Of a stretch of DNA of 64,000 nucleotides, positions 26,187-34,835 are shown one piece after another. Each line of letters opens with the position of its first letter. Position 1 is the stretch's first letter. The stretch covers positions 7,874,001 through 7,938,000 of the forward strand of contig NZ_CP102509.1 of the NCBI RefSeq assembly GCF_024611995.1, given 5' to 3'. Made by a program: the position numbers and the translations under genes. This DNA is from Streptomyces sp. NBC_00162 (GTDB lineage: Bacteria; Actinomycetota; Actinomycetes; Streptomycetales; Streptomycetaceae). The notes under the pieces are model-generated. The model was not told where the DNA came from and did not search any database. It was given only the letters and a program-made list of their open reading frames with translations.

Positions 26187-28262
26187 TCAGCCCAGGACGG
26201 CCCGTGCGTCCAGGGCCAGGGCGCCGTCCGGACGCACCAGCAGGGGATTGACCTCCAGCTCGGCGATCTCCGGATGTGCGGCGGCCACCGCGGTGATGCG
26301 TTCGATGACGGCGGCGGCGGCGGCCACGTCGACGGCCGGCCGCCCGCGGACGCCCGCCAGAAGCGCGGCGGTCCGCAGCCCGCGCAGCAACTCCTCGGCC
26401 CGCCGGGCCGGTACGGGCGCCAGCGCGAAGGCGACGTCGCGCAGGGTCTCGGTGAGGACGCCGCCGAGCCCGACCATCGCCACCGGTCCGAACCGGGGGT
26501 CTCGGTTCACGCCCACGATCAGCTCGATGCCGTCCGAGAGGTCGGCCATCGCCTCGACCGAGTAGGCGGGGGCGCCGAGCCGGGCGTGCATGTCCCGGTA
26601 CGCGGCGAGGAGCGCGTCCCGGCCGGCCAGCCGCAGCGCTACGCCGCCCGCGTCGGACTTGTGCAGGAGGTGCAGGGCCTTGAGCACGTACGGGCCGTCG
26701 AACTCCCCTGCCGCGGCCAGCAGTCCGGCCTCGTCGGTGATCTCGCGCGCCGGCGGGAACGGCACCCCGGCGGCGCCGAGCAGCGCTCGCACCCCGTGGT
26801 ACCCGGCGTCCCGCAGCGGCGCGGCCGGAGCGGGCAGCGCGGGGAGCTGCGGTGTGCCGCCCGCCGCCCGGACGGTCATCGCCGACAGGGCGCGGGCGGC
26901 GTCCTCGGTGGCGGCGAAGACCGGTATCCCGGCTTCGGCCAGCACCCGGCAGCTCGGCGACTGCGGATACATGGACTGCACGACCATCGGCTTCGGCGCG
27001 ACCGCGAGGTGCGTGACGATCTTCTCGGCGGCCCGCGTCTCGCCCTCGGCGAGCACGGAGCCGCCGGCCGGGCTGCCGCCCAGGCCGCCCTCGGAAGCGG
27101 CGTACCCGCCGAAGTAGCCCGTCATCAGGACGGCGTCGACCTCGTCGGCGGCGAGGAGTTCCGCGACCGTGTCGGCGTACGAGAGGGGCTGCTGCTCGCC
27201 CATCCCCGCCAGGTCGACCGGATTGCCGACCGCGGACTGCTGCCACAGTACGGTCCGCAGCCGCTCCTGCGTGGCCGCGGCGAGTTCCGGTACGTCGAGC
27301 CCGGCGTCCTCGGCGGCGTCGGCCGCGATCGCACCGTGGCCGCCGCCGTCGGTGAAGACCGCGGTCCGGCTTCCTTTCGTACGCGGTCCCGGCCGGGCGC
27401 TCACGGCCGCCAGTACCACCGTCATCTCCCGTGGCGTACGGACGAGTTCCACGCCCGCGTCGCGGCAGGCGGCGGCCACCACGTCGGCCGAGGTGGTGAG
27501 CGCCCCGGTGTGCGACTGGGCGCTGCGGGCGGACGCGGAGCCCCGCCCGGCGGTGAGCAGGACCACGGGCTTGCCCGCCGCGGCGGCGGCCCGGGCGAAG
27601 GCCCTGCCGTCGCCGAAGTCCTCGGCGTACACGGCGATCGCCGTGGTGGCCTCGTGGCGGGCGCAGTCCTCGACGAGGTCGACGAGGGTGACGTCGGCCT
27701 GGTTGCCGAGGGAGACGAACCGGGAGAAGCCCAGGCCGTGCGGAGCGCCGCGGAGCTGGAGTTCGAGGGCGAGGTTGCCGCTCTGGCTCAGCAGGGCGAC
27801 GCCGCCGGGAGCGAAGCGGTCCGAGGCGAGGTAGAGCTCGGTCGTGTTGTCGGCGATGCCCAGGCAGTTGGGTCCGACGAGGACGGCTCCGGCTTCCCGG
27901 ACGCGTGCGACGACCGCGCGTTGCCGGGCCAGTCCCGCCGGGCCGGCCTCGGCGAAACCCGCGGTGATGCCGACGATCGCCTTCGCCCCGCAGGCCAGGG
28001 CGTCCTCGACGGCGGCCTCGAAACCGTCGCCCGGGACGGAGATCACCACCAGTTCGACGGGTTCGCCGATCGCGGCGAGGGACGGGGCGGCCGGTCTGCC
28101 GAGGACGGTGCCGCCGCGCCGGTTGACCAGGTGCACCGGCCGCCGCCCGTCGGCGCGCAACGCCTGGGAGGCCACCGCGTGGCCGTACTTCGCCGGGTCG
28201 TCGCTGGCTCCGACCACGGCGACGGAGCGGGGGTCGAAGAGAGCGGTCAGATCGCGTGCCAT
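26187..28262 (-). CDS. ADP-forming acyl-CoA synthetase (acetate--CoA ligase family)
   Basis: Fused alpha-beta enzyme of 691 aa that activates a carboxylic acid with ATP and CoA through a phospho-enzyme. The CoA-binding domain starts LFDPRSVAVVGASDDPAKYGH; a succinyl-CoA-ligase-like domain includes GPNCLGI and LLSQSGNLALEL, and SAQSHTGAL (about 253-261) holds the presumed phospho-His. The C-terminal ATP-grasp part has YVLKALHLLHKSDAGGV and FGPVAMVGLGG, LEVNPLLVRPDG. It starts one base after the ferredoxin stop, so both are in one transcript. It probably feeds the acid produced by the aldehyde dehydrogenase into CoA-dependent steps; the acid is unknown. Confidence 0.93.
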   Translation of the reverse strand: MARDLTALFDPRSVAVVGASDDPAKYGHAVASQALRADGRRPVHLVNRRGGTVLGRPAAPSLAAIGEPVELVVISVPGDGFEAAVEDALACGAKAIVGITAGFAEAGPAGLARQRAVVARVREAGAVLVGPNCLGIADNTTELYLASDRFAPGGVALLSQSGNLALELQLRGAPHGLGFSRFVSLGNQADVTLVDLVEDCARHEATTAIAVYAEDFGDGRAFARAAAAAGKPVVLLTAGRGSASARSAQSHTGALTTSADVVAAACRDAGVELVRTPREMTVVLAAVSARPGPRTKGSRTAVFTDGGGHGAIAADAAEDAGLDVPELAAATQERLRTVLWQQSAVGNPVDLAGMGEQQPLSYADTVAELLAADEVDAVLMTGYFGGYAASEGGLGGSPAGGSVLAEGETRAAEKIVTHLAVAPKPMVVQSMYPQSPSCRVLAEAGIPVFAATEDAARALSAMTVRAAGGTPQLPALPAPAAPLRDAGYHGVRALLGAAGVPFPPAREITDEAGLLAAAGEFDGPYVLKALHLLHKSDAGGVALRLAGRDALLAAYRDMHARLGAPAYSVEAMADLSDGIELIVGVNRDPRFGPVAMVGLGGVLTETLRDVAFALAPVPARRAEELLRGLRTAALLAGVRGRPAVDVAAAAAVIERITAVAAAHPEIAELEVNPLLVRPDGALALDARAVLG

Positions 28263-28263
28263 G

Positions 28264-28455
28264 TCACTTCTCCACTCGGAGGGCGGAGTTGGGGCAGCTC
28301 TCGGCGCAGGCGCGCGCCGCTTCCTCGGTGCCGGACGGGACGGTGAGGGCGATGACCCTCGCGAAGCCCCATTCGTCGAGTTCGACCAGGTCGGGTGCGT
28401 GTTCCTGACACAGCCCGTAGCCCTGGCAGCGGGTGGAGTCCAGCAGGAGTTTCAC
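28264..28455 (-). CDS. Small ferredoxin, 3Fe-4S type
   Basis: Ferredoxin of 63 aa. Cysteines are spaced C-x5-C in RCQGYGLCQEHAPD and C-x3-C-P in ACAESCPNSAL, the layout of actinobacterial single-cluster 3Fe-4S ferredoxins that serve oxygenases. The GTG start overlaps the stop of the NuoF-like gene (GTGA), and the acyl-CoA synthetase starts right after it. It is placed to carry electrons from the NuoF-like flavoprotein, plausibly to the Rieske oxygenase encoded divergently. Transfer to or from the acyl-CoA dehydrogenases is an alternative. Confidence 0.9.
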   Translation of the reverse strand: MKLLLDSTRCQGYGLCQEHAPDLVELDEWGFARVIALTVPSGTEEAARACAESCPNSALRVEK

Positions 28456-29762
28456 GGTGTTCCTTTCAGGGCGGGCAACGGGGTGCGGGACGAGGCCGCG
28501 TCGGCGACCTCCGGTACGGCCACGGCGAGGCGGCGCCCGTGGACGCCCGCGGGCGGGGCGGTGGCGAAGGCAGCGATGCAGCCGGGGCACGGCCCGCCGA
28601 GGTGCGACCGGACGAGATCGGGGAAGGCGAGCAGGAGGCTGCCCGCGGTGCCCGCGGCGGCGTCGAGCAGGCCGCAGGCCCCGCGCCCGGGCAGGCCTCG
28701 GGACCACCGGTCCAGGTGGGCAAGGGTGTCGGGGGCGGCCGTGCCCGCGCAGAGCGCGTGCACGGCGTCGCGGATCGCCGCCGTGCCCGACACACAGACG
28801 CCGCACTGCCGTGCGCTCTCGGCCGCGAGGTGGCCGATGGCGTCCGCGGCGGTGCTCACCGGGCAGGCGCCGACGGCGAGGAAGCGGATCGCTCCGCAGC
28901 CCAGCGCGGTGCCCGCCGCGGCGAGTGCGTCGGGGTCGAGGGGGAGGTCCAGGGCCCGGGCGTCGACGAGTCCGCCGAACAGCCCGCCCATCAGGGCCCC
29001 GGCCGCGTCCGGGGTGCCGTGAGCCGCCGCCAGGGTGCGCAGGGGGACGCCGTACGGGACTTCGGTGAGCACGGGCGCCCCCCTCCCGCCGGACAGCGTC
29101 ACCAGGGTGGCGCGGGCGATCCGGTCGCGCAGGTCGGGGCGTGTCGCGGTGAGGGCGATCCGGGCAAGGGTCTCGACGTTGGAGACCAGGGTCGGCGCGC
29201 CGCCGACCCCCTGCTCGAAGGGGCGGGGCGGCTTGGCGGTGGGCAGCGCCGGTCCGCCGTCGATCCGGCGGACGACCGCGCTCTCCTCACCGGCGACGTA
29301 GGTGTGGGCGGTCTCCACGACCTCGATGGGCAGGTGCGGCTCCCGTTCGGCGAGGGCCCGGCGGACGCGTGCACCCGCTTCCGGGTCCGAGAGGTAGACG
29401 TAGCCGCGGACGGCGCCGGTCACCGAGGCGGCCCGGACGAGGCCGTCGAGGACCAGATGGGGCCGGGCCTGCAGCAGCCAGCGGTCCTTGACCGAGCCCG
29501 GCTCGCCCTCCTCGCCGTTCGCCACCACCACCGGGACGCCGCCGCGCTCGCGGACGGCGCGCAGCTTGACGGCGGCCGGGAAGCCGGCCCCGCCGCGACC
29601 GCGCAGACCGGATGCGGCGAGGTGGTGCAGGAGCTCGTCCGGGCCGGTGGCGTCGGCGTAGCCGCCGGTGGCGCGGTAGGCATCGGCACTCTCCGTCACG
29701 TGGGGTGCCGCTCCGAGTACGGAGCCCGGCGACGGTGCCGTGGGGAATCGGATGGTGGTCAT
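28452..29762 (-). CDS. NuoF-like NAD(P)H/FMN flavoprotein with altered Fe-S motif
   Basis: Protein of 436 aa resembling the NADH-binding subunit NuoF of complex I but standing without NuoE or NuoG. GLRGRGGAGFPAAVKL and ANGEEGEPGSVKDRWLL form the FMN/NADH site, and EVPYGVPLRTL is the SLBB region. In the Fe-S region the usual C-x2-C-x2-C becomes QCGVCVSG, so the third Cys is Gly; another Cys follows in GRGACGLLDA, and an extra CPGC pair sits near the C-terminus. Coupled to the ferredoxin downstream (GTGA) and the 146-aa gene upstream (ATGA). Likely an NADH:ferredoxin reductase for the island. Confidence 0.85.
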   Translation of the reverse strand: MTTIRFPTAPSPGSVLGAAPHVTESADAYRATGGYADATGPDELLHHLAASGLRGRGGAGFPAAVKLRAVRERGGVPVVVANGEEGEPGSVKDRWLLQARPHLVLDGLVRAASVTGAVRGYVYLSDPEAGARVRRALAEREPHLPIEVVETAHTYVAGEESAVVRRIDGGPALPTAKPPRPFEQGVGGAPTLVSNVETLARIALTATRPDLRDRIARATLVTLSGGRGAPVLTEVPYGVPLRTLAAAHGTPDAAGALMGGLFGGLVDARALDLPLDPDALAAAGTALGCGAIRFLAVGACPVSTAADAIGHLAAESARQCGVCVSGTAAIRDAVHALCAGTAAPDTLAHLDRWSRGLPGRGACGLLDAAAGTAGSLLLAFPDLVRSHLGGPCPGCIAAFATAPPAGVHGRRLAVAVPEVADAASSRTPLPALKGTP

Positions 29763-30199
29763 CGGCTGCTCCCTGTCCGGGGGTCGGTGCGCAGGATCCG
29801 TACGGCGCCTTCGAGTGCGCTGCGGTCCCTGGCGGTGCGGCCGTATCCCGTTCCCGGGAGGCCGATGAGCATGCGGTGGTGGTCGAGGACCACCTCTCCG
29901 GCGAGGAGGGCGGCCGCGCGGATGCCCGGCTCAGGGCGGGCGGCCACGGCGGTCACCAGCTCGGTGACCTCGGCCAGGTAGCGGAGCCAGCTGTGGCGGC
30001 TGCCCCGCAGGATCAGGCGCTCCACGCGGCGCCGCTCGGCGGCCGCCAGCTCGGCCGTCAGCTCTGCCGTCCGTGCTGCCTGTGCGGACTCCGAGCGGGG
30101 ACGGTGCGAGGAGGCGCGCAGGGCGGCGACCGCTGCGGGCAGTTCCCGCTCGGGTTCGGGAGTGAGCCCGAGCCAGTCCAGACGCCGACGACCGCTCAT
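29759..30199 (-). CDS. Hypothetical protein, 146 aa, first gene of the leftward operon
   Basis: No family recognised. The ATG at 30199 has GGAGG seven bases upstream; a longer frame adds 40 Pro/Arg-rich residues and is unlikely. The product is basic, Ala/Arg/Glu-rich and predicted helical (about 20-75: ELPAAVAALRASSH, then TAELTAELAAAERRRVERLIL). A conserved-looking centre reads SRHSWLRYLAEVTELV. There are no cysteines or membrane segments. Its stop overlaps the start of the NuoF-like gene (ATGA), so it may be an assembly or partner subunit of that flavoprotein. The function remains open. Confidence 0.75.
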   Translation of the reverse strand: MSGRRRLDWLGLTPEPERELPAAVAALRASSHRPRSESAQAARTAELTAELAAAERRRVERLILRGSRHSWLRYLAEVTELVTAVAARPEPGIRAAALLAGEVVLDHHRMLIGLPGTGYGRTARDRSALEGAVRILRTDPRTGSSR

Positions 30200-30430
30200 G
30201 CGTGCCTCCGGGAGGGATGGGGTGCCGTGACCGACCGGGTCGGGTGACGGGAGCCGAGGGCGGGGGAGACGGGGATGCCCAGGGGCTCGCCGCAGGGGGA
30301 CGCCGGGGGCGTGCGGCAAGGGATGGAGGGGGTGCGGGCCCGGGCGGGTGCCAGGGGGGCGGGCTGCGTCCGGCCAGACAAAAGGCCCAGAAGTGGAGAT
30401 ACGCCGGTGCAGCGACGAGAATTACGCTAG

Positions 30431-30446
30431 CTGACCGATCGGTCAG
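30431..30446. promoter_or_regulatory. TetR-type operator 1
   Basis: CTGACCGATCGGTCAG is a perfect 16-base palindrome of the classical TetR-family type. It sits just upstream of the -35-like TTGACC of the Rieske operon and, on the other strand, close to where the leftward promoter must lie. Confidence 0.85.
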
Positions 30447-30483
30447 CGTACAAGTCTTGACCCGGCGGAAATCAGCCAGCAAT

Positions 30484-30503
30484 CTGACTGTCCAATCGGT
30501 CAG
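30484..30503. promoter_or_regulatory. TetR-type operator 2 (imperfect)
   Basis: An imperfect dyad CTGACTGTCC/AATCGGTCAG keeps the right half-site of operator 1 (ATCGGTCAG) exactly, while the left half differs at several positions. It overlaps the putative -10 of the rightward promoter. With operator 1 it brackets the promoter, as expected for tight repression. Confidence 0.7.
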
Positions 30504-30605
30504 CAAGGTCTCGGCGTCCGCCCCGGCCTGCTGCCCGCTGCTGGGTCGTCTCGACATCGATCGCCGAAACCGATCGCCGCACCGCCGGCACGGAGGAGTC
30601 ACCCG

Positions 30606-31793
30606 ATGCACTCCAGAGCCCCTGAAAAGCCCCCTATCGAGCAGCCGGTCCAGGACGCCCCCGGGCCCGCCCTGTCAGCCCGCTACTACACCGATCCCGA
30701 CACGGCCGCCGCCGAGACGAAGCACGTCTTCGCCAAGTCCTGGCAGGTCGTCTGTCACGAGTCCGACCTGCCGAACCCGGGAGCCCGGCTCGCCGCGGCG
30801 GTCGCGGACCGCGAGGTACTGGTCGTCCGTACCGAGGACGGTGGCCTGGCCGCCCACCTCAACGTGTGCCGCCACCGCGGAACGCGCCTGGTCACCGCCC
30901 CCGAAGCGGCCGGCAAGGCGATCCGCTGCCCGTACCACGGCTGGACGTACCGCCTCGACGGAAGCCTGGTCGGCGCCCCGGAGGCACGGCAGATCCCCTG
31001 CCTCGACAAGCCCGGGCTCGGTCTGTTCCCGGCCCGCGTCGAATCCTTCCTCGGCTTCGTCTTCGTCAACCTCGACCCCGACGCCGTACCGCTGGCGCAG
31101 CAGTGCGCCGGGCTCGCCGAGGCGGTCGGCCACTACGCCGGTGCCGACCTGGTACCGGTCGGCCGCAGCCGGATCCACGACCTGGCCGGGGCCGAAGTGC
31201 AGGAGGCCAACTGGAAGGTGGCCGTCGACAACTACCTGGAGGGCTACCACGTCCCGGTGGCGCATCCCGGGCTGATGCGGCTGCTCGACTACCAGGGCTA
31301 CACCTGCGAGATCGAGGAGTCATACGCCCTGTTCGCCTCGCCCCTGCGGGACAAACCGTCCTCGAACTGGGCGGAACGCCTCTACCAGCGCATCGCCGCC
31401 CCCATGCCCGGCCTCAACGAGGCCGACCGGCGGGTCTGGCGGTACGCGGTGATCTACCCGAACACCCTGATCGACTTCTACCCCGACCACGTGCTGGCCT
31501 GGACCGCGATCCCCACGGCGGTGGACCGGGTGGCCGTACCCGGCGCGTTCTACACCCGGCGCGGTACGGGCCTGCGCACCCGGCTCGCCCGCCGCCTGAA
31601 CATCCACATCGGCTGGATCACCAACGACGAGGACGCCGAACTCGTCGCCCGGGTGCAGAAGGGGCTCTCCACCCCCGGCTTCGAACCCGGGCCCCTGTCC
31701 CGCCGCGAGTCGGCGGTCGGCTGGTTCGCCGGCCGCATCCGGGCCGACCTCGACGCCGGCTCCGACACCGGCTCCGACACCGCCCAGCACTGA
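30606..31793 (+). CDS. Rieske non-heme iron oxygenase, alpha subunit
   Basis: Oxygenase of 395 aa. The Rieske 2Fe-2S domain has CRHRG (Cys88, His90) and CPYHGW (Cys108, His111). The catalytic domain has NWKVAVDNYLEGYHVPVAH with iron ligands His215 and His220, and an Asp near 343 in NDEDAELVARVQKG. The NYLEGYH motif and single-subunit layout resemble choline/carnitine monooxygenases and betaine demethylases (GbcA, CntA, stachydrine demethylase), so N-demethylation or C-N cleavage of a quaternary amine is a reasonable guess. No dedicated reductase follows it; the NuoF-like/ferredoxin pair across the promoter may supply electrons. Confidence 0.94.
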   Translation: MHSRAPEKPPIEQPVQDAPGPALSARYYTDPDTAAAETKHVFAKSWQVVCHESDLPNPGARLAAAVADREVLVVRTEDGGLAAHLNVCRHRGTRLVTAPEAAGKAIRCPYHGWTYRLDGSLVGAPEARQIPCLDKPGLGLFPARVESFLGFVFVNLDPDAVPLAQQCAGLAEAVGHYAGADLVPVGRSRIHDLAGAEVQEANWKVAVDNYLEGYHVPVAHPGLMRLLDYQGYTCEIEESYALFASPLRDKPSSNWAERLYQRIAAPMPGLNEADRRVWRYAVIYPNTLIDFYPDHVLAWTAIPTAVDRVAVPGAFYTRRGTGLRTRLARRLNIHIGWITNDEDAELVARVQKGLSTPGFEPGPLSRRESAVGWFAGRIRADLDAGSDTGSDTAQH

Positions 31794-31860
31794 ACCCGCG
31801 CCCTGACGCACCGTTCGTTCCCCGCCGTCCCCCCACGGCCCCCTACGGAGAGGACCCCCG

Positions 31861-32991
31861 ATGTCCCCCGAGGCACACTCCCTGTCCAGACGCTCCTTCC
31901 TCCGCGCCGGCACCGCCGCGGCCCTCGGCCTCTCGGTGGCCGGCTGCGGATTCGCATCCGAAGACGACCCGGCCGGCAAGGCCGCCGAGGAGACGCCGAT
32001 CGACGTCAAGGTCGACGGAGACCTGGTCTATTTCAACTGGGCCGACTTCGTCGATCCGGCCGTCTTCGAAGGCTTCGAGAAGGAGTACGGCGTCAAGGTC
32101 GTCCAGTCCAACTTCGACTCCATGGAAGGCATGGCCGCCAAGCTCAACGCCGGAAACCGCTACGACATCATCTTCCCCACGGCGAAGTGGTCGGAGCGGC
32201 TCGCCGCCGGAGGCAAGCTGCGCACGATCGACCACGCCCGGCTGAAGAACGCCGAAGCCGTGTTCGGCGGTTACGACTACTTCGCCGACCCCTGGTACGA
32301 CCCCGGCTCCCGGCACACCGTCCCCTTCACCATGTACAAGACCGGCATCGGCTGGCGCAGGGACCGGCTCGGCGACCTGACCGGATCCTGGGACGACCTG
32401 TGGAACGACAAGGCCAAGGGCAAGGTCTTCGTCCTCGACGACCGCGACGAGGTGCTCGGCATGGGCGCGCTCAAGCTCGGCCTCGACGTCACCACCGGCG
32501 ACCCGAACGACCTCGCACGGATCACCGACACCCTGCGCTCGCTCCGCCCCCGCCTGCGCGGCTTCTCGAGCGACAGCTACAACAACCTGCTCAACGGCAA
32601 CGCCGACATGACCCAGGCATGGAGCGGGGACATGGCCGCCATGCTCGCCCAGGCCGAGGACCCCTCCGTCTTCGGCTTCGAGGTCGCCCGGGAGGGCGCC
32701 CCCGTCAACTCCGACTGCTACGCCATCCCCGCCGACGCGCAACACCCCGGCACCGCGATGCTCTTCATCGACTACATGCTCCGCCCGGAGAACGTGAAGA
32801 AGAACATCGAGTACATCGGCTACCCGATGCCGGTCCGCGGCAGCGAGGACACCTACAGCGCGCTCGTGGAGCCGTTCCCCCAGTGCCTGGTGACCACGGA
32901 CGACCTCAAGGACGACCGCTACTTCCGCAACGGCACCGCGAAGGGCGAACAGCACCGCGACGCCGCCTGGACCGATGTGAAGGCCGGCTGA
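31861..32991 (+). CDS. Polyamine-type ABC transporter substrate-binding protein (PotD/F-like)
   Basis: Exported lipoprotein of 376 aa: twin-arginine motif SRRSFLRA (9-16) and lipobox SVAGC with Cys29, a Tat-type lipoprotein. The mature domain begins with VYFNWADFVDPAVFEGFEKEYGVKVV, as in PotD/PotF, and has YDIIFPTAKWSERLAAGGKL, TVPFTMYKTGIGWRRDRLGD and AWSGDMAAMLAQAED. It should capture a small cationic amine. GAGAGGA precedes the ATG by about seven bases. First of four transporter genes; the next starts two bases after its stop. Confidence 0.94.
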   Translation: MSPEAHSLSRRSFLRAGTAAALGLSVAGCGFASEDDPAGKAAEETPIDVKVDGDLVYFNWADFVDPAVFEGFEKEYGVKVVQSNFDSMEGMAAKLNAGNRYDIIFPTAKWSERLAAGGKLRTIDHARLKNAEAVFGGYDYFADPWYDPGSRHTVPFTMYKTGIGWRRDRLGDLTGSWDDLWNDKAKGKVFVLDDRDEVLGMGALKLGLDVTTGDPNDLARITDTLRSLRPRLRGFSSDSYNNLLNGNADMTQAWSGDMAAMLAQAEDPSVFGFEVAREGAPVNSDCYAIPADAQHPGTAMLFIDYMLRPENVKKNIEYIGYPMPVRGSEDTYSALVEPFPQCLVTTDDLKDDRYFRNGTAKGEQHRDAAWTDVKAG

Positions 32992-32992
32992 C

Positions 32993-33898
32993 ATGGCACG
33001 ACGCAACCGATCCGGCACGGCCCGTCCGCCGGGCGCGGGACCGGCCGTCTCGGGGGCGAGGCTGTGGACCTGGCTCATGCTCCCCGGCACCCTCTGGATG
33101 ACCGGGTTCCTCCTCGCCTCCCTCCTCCTGGTGGCCACCCTCGCGTTCGGCACCACCGACCCGCTCGGAAACCCGCGCTTCGGGCTCAACACCGACAACT
33201 TCGCCGCACTGGCGGACCCGGCCTACCGCACCGTCCTGCTGCGCTCCCTCGGCTACGCGCTGATCACCTGCCTCATCTGCCTGGCCGTGGCCTACCCGGT
33301 CGCCTACGCCATCGCGCTGCACGGCGGACGCTTCAAGAACCTGCTGATCGCCGCGATCGTCGTGCCGTTCTTCGCCAACTACCTGGTGCGCATGTACGGC
33401 TGGTCCGTCGTCCTCTCCGACGACGGGCCGCTGCTGAAGGCCCTGCGCGCCATCGGCATCGCCGACGACGGCACCAAGATCCTCCAGACCGGGCCGGGCG
33501 TCATCGCGGGACTCGTCTACGGCTTCGTCGTCTTCATGATCATCCCGCTGTACGCGGCCATGGAACGCATGGACACCTCGCTCATCGAGGCCGGACGCGA
33601 CCTCTACGGCGGCCCCTTGCGGACCTTCCTCTTCGTCACCGTCCCCGCCACCCGGCAGGGCGCGGCCGCCGGCTGCGTCCTCGTATTCCTGCCCGCCATG
33701 GGCGACTTCGTCAGCGCCCAGCTCATGGGAGGCCCCGACCAGATCATGATCGGCAACCTGATCCAGGACAAGTTCTTCCAGGGCCAGAACTGGCCGCTCG
33801 GCTCGGCCCTGACCATGCTGCTGATGGCGGTCCTGCTGTTCGGGATGCTGGGCTATCTGCGGCGCACCCGCAAGGACGAGGCGGAGGCGGTCCGATGA
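32993..33898 (+). CDS. Polyamine-type ABC permease (PotB-like)
   Basis: Membrane permease of 301 aa with six hydrophobic helices between about 24 and 290. The ABC coupling loop is MDTSLIEAGRDLYGGPLRTFLFVTVPAT, and PFFANYLVRMYGWSVVLSDDGP and LPAMGDFVSAQLMGGPDQIMIGN are typical of PotB/PotH. Its stop overlaps the start of the second permease (ATGA). It pairs with that permease to form the membrane pore of the importer. Confidence 0.95.
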   Translation: MARRNRSGTARPPGAGPAVSGARLWTWLMLPGTLWMTGFLLASLLLVATLAFGTTDPLGNPRFGLNTDNFAALADPAYRTVLLRSLGYALITCLICLAVAYPVAYAIALHGGRFKNLLIAAIVVPFFANYLVRMYGWSVVLSDDGPLLKALRAIGIADDGTKILQTGPGVIAGLVYGFVVFMIIPLYAAMERMDTSLIEAGRDLYGGPLRTFLFVTVPATRQGAAAGCVLVFLPAMGDFVSAQLMGGPDQIMIGNLIQDKFFQGQNWPLGSALTMLLMAVLLFGMLGYLRRTRKDEAEAVR

Positions 33899-34830
33899 CC
33901 CTGCGCCCCGCCGCCCAGGCCGACCTCCGGCCGCCGGCCGACCCGGCCGAACACCGCGGGCTCCCGGCCGCCGACGGGACACGGGCGAGGCCCGCCCGCC
34001 GGCCGCGCCGCCGCCGACGCGGGGCCGACCGCCGGCCCCGTTTCGCCATCGCCGTCACCGCCGCCTTCTTCGCGCTGCTCTACCTCCCCGTCGTCGTCGT
34101 CGTCCTGTTCTCCTTCAACTCGCAGAAGTCCCTCACCGTCTTCGAGGACGTCAGCCTCCGCTGGTACAGCGCGTTCCTCCGCGACGACGTACTCATCGAC
34201 TCGCTCGGGATGAGCCTGCGGGTGTCCCTGGTCGCCATGGCCGGCTCGCTCGTCCTCGGCGTGGCCCTGGCCCTTGGCCTCGTACGCAACCGGAGCCGCC
34301 TCGGCTCCTTCGCCGGCCTGGTCATGCTCGTCCCGCTGATCACCCCGGAGATCGTCACCGGCGTCGCGGCGATGATGCTCTTCAAGGGCCTCGGCATCAC
34401 CCTGTCCACCACCACCGTGATGCTCGCCGAGATCACCTTCTCCATCTCCTACGTGACGGTCATCCTGCGCTCCCGCATCGCCGCCCTCAACCCGGAGGTC
34501 GAGGAGGCCGCGATGGACCTCGGCGCCACCCGCCGGCAGGCCCTGTTCCTGGTCACACTGCCCGCGCTGCTCCCCAGCATCCTCGCGTCCGGGGTGCTGA
34601 TCTTCGCCCTGGTCTTCGACGACTTCGTCCTCGCCTACTTCACCACCGGCGTCGACCCGCAGCCGCTGTCCGTCCGCATCTACTCGGCGATCAGGTTCGG
34701 CGTCCAGCCCACCATCAACGCCGTCGGCACCCTGATGCTCGTCGGATCCATCGGCCTCATCGTGCTCGCGCTCGCCATCCCGCGCCTGTTCGGCCGCCGC
34801 GGCGGCCTCGATCTTCTCTCAGGGAAGTGA
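33895..34830 (+). CDS. Polyamine-type ABC permease (PotC-like)
   Basis: Second permease of 311 aa. A long Arg/Pro/Ala-rich cytoplasmic leader (about 1-45) precedes six helices. The coupling loop is ALNPEVEEAAMDLGATRRQALFLVTLPALLPSI, and FALVFDDFVLAYFTTGVDPQPLSVRIYS is characteristic of PotC/PotI. The ATG overlaps the upstream stop. Next comes the ATPase gene with its ATG five bases after this stop. Confidence 0.95.
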   Translation: MTLRPAAQADLRPPADPAEHRGLPAADGTRARPARRPRRRRRGADRRPRFAIAVTAAFFALLYLPVVVVVLFSFNSQKSLTVFEDVSLRWYSAFLRDDVLIDSLGMSLRVSLVAMAGSLVLGVALALGLVRNRSRLGSFAGLVMLVPLITPEIVTGVAAMMLFKGLGITLSTTTVMLAEITFSISYVTVILRSRIAALNPEVEEAAMDLGATRRQALFLVTLPALLPSILASGVLIFALVFDDFVLAYFTTGVDPQPLSVRIYSAIRFGVQPTINAVGTLMLVGSIGLIVLALAIPRLFGRRGGLDLLSGK

Positions 34831-34835
34831 CCCCC

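Larger units (their letters stand above)
30200..30605. other. Divergent promoter region of the catabolic island
   Basis: 406 bases without a gene. 30200-30380 is G-rich on the plus strand and would be the 5' leader of the leftward operon. 30380-30510 is the regulatory core, with two TetR-type palindromes and a -35-like TTGACC (30457-30462) with a weak -10 (CAATCT, 30480-30485) for the rightward operon. 30510-30605 is the rightward leader, with GGAGG at 30593 before ATG at 30606. Confidence 0.75.

Noticed and set aside
31755..31793. Similar Gly-Ser-Asp-Thr tails in the Rieske oxygenase and the TetR regulator (near 22380)
   Set aside because: Short low-complexity runs from GC-rich codons; no reason to infer shared ancestry.
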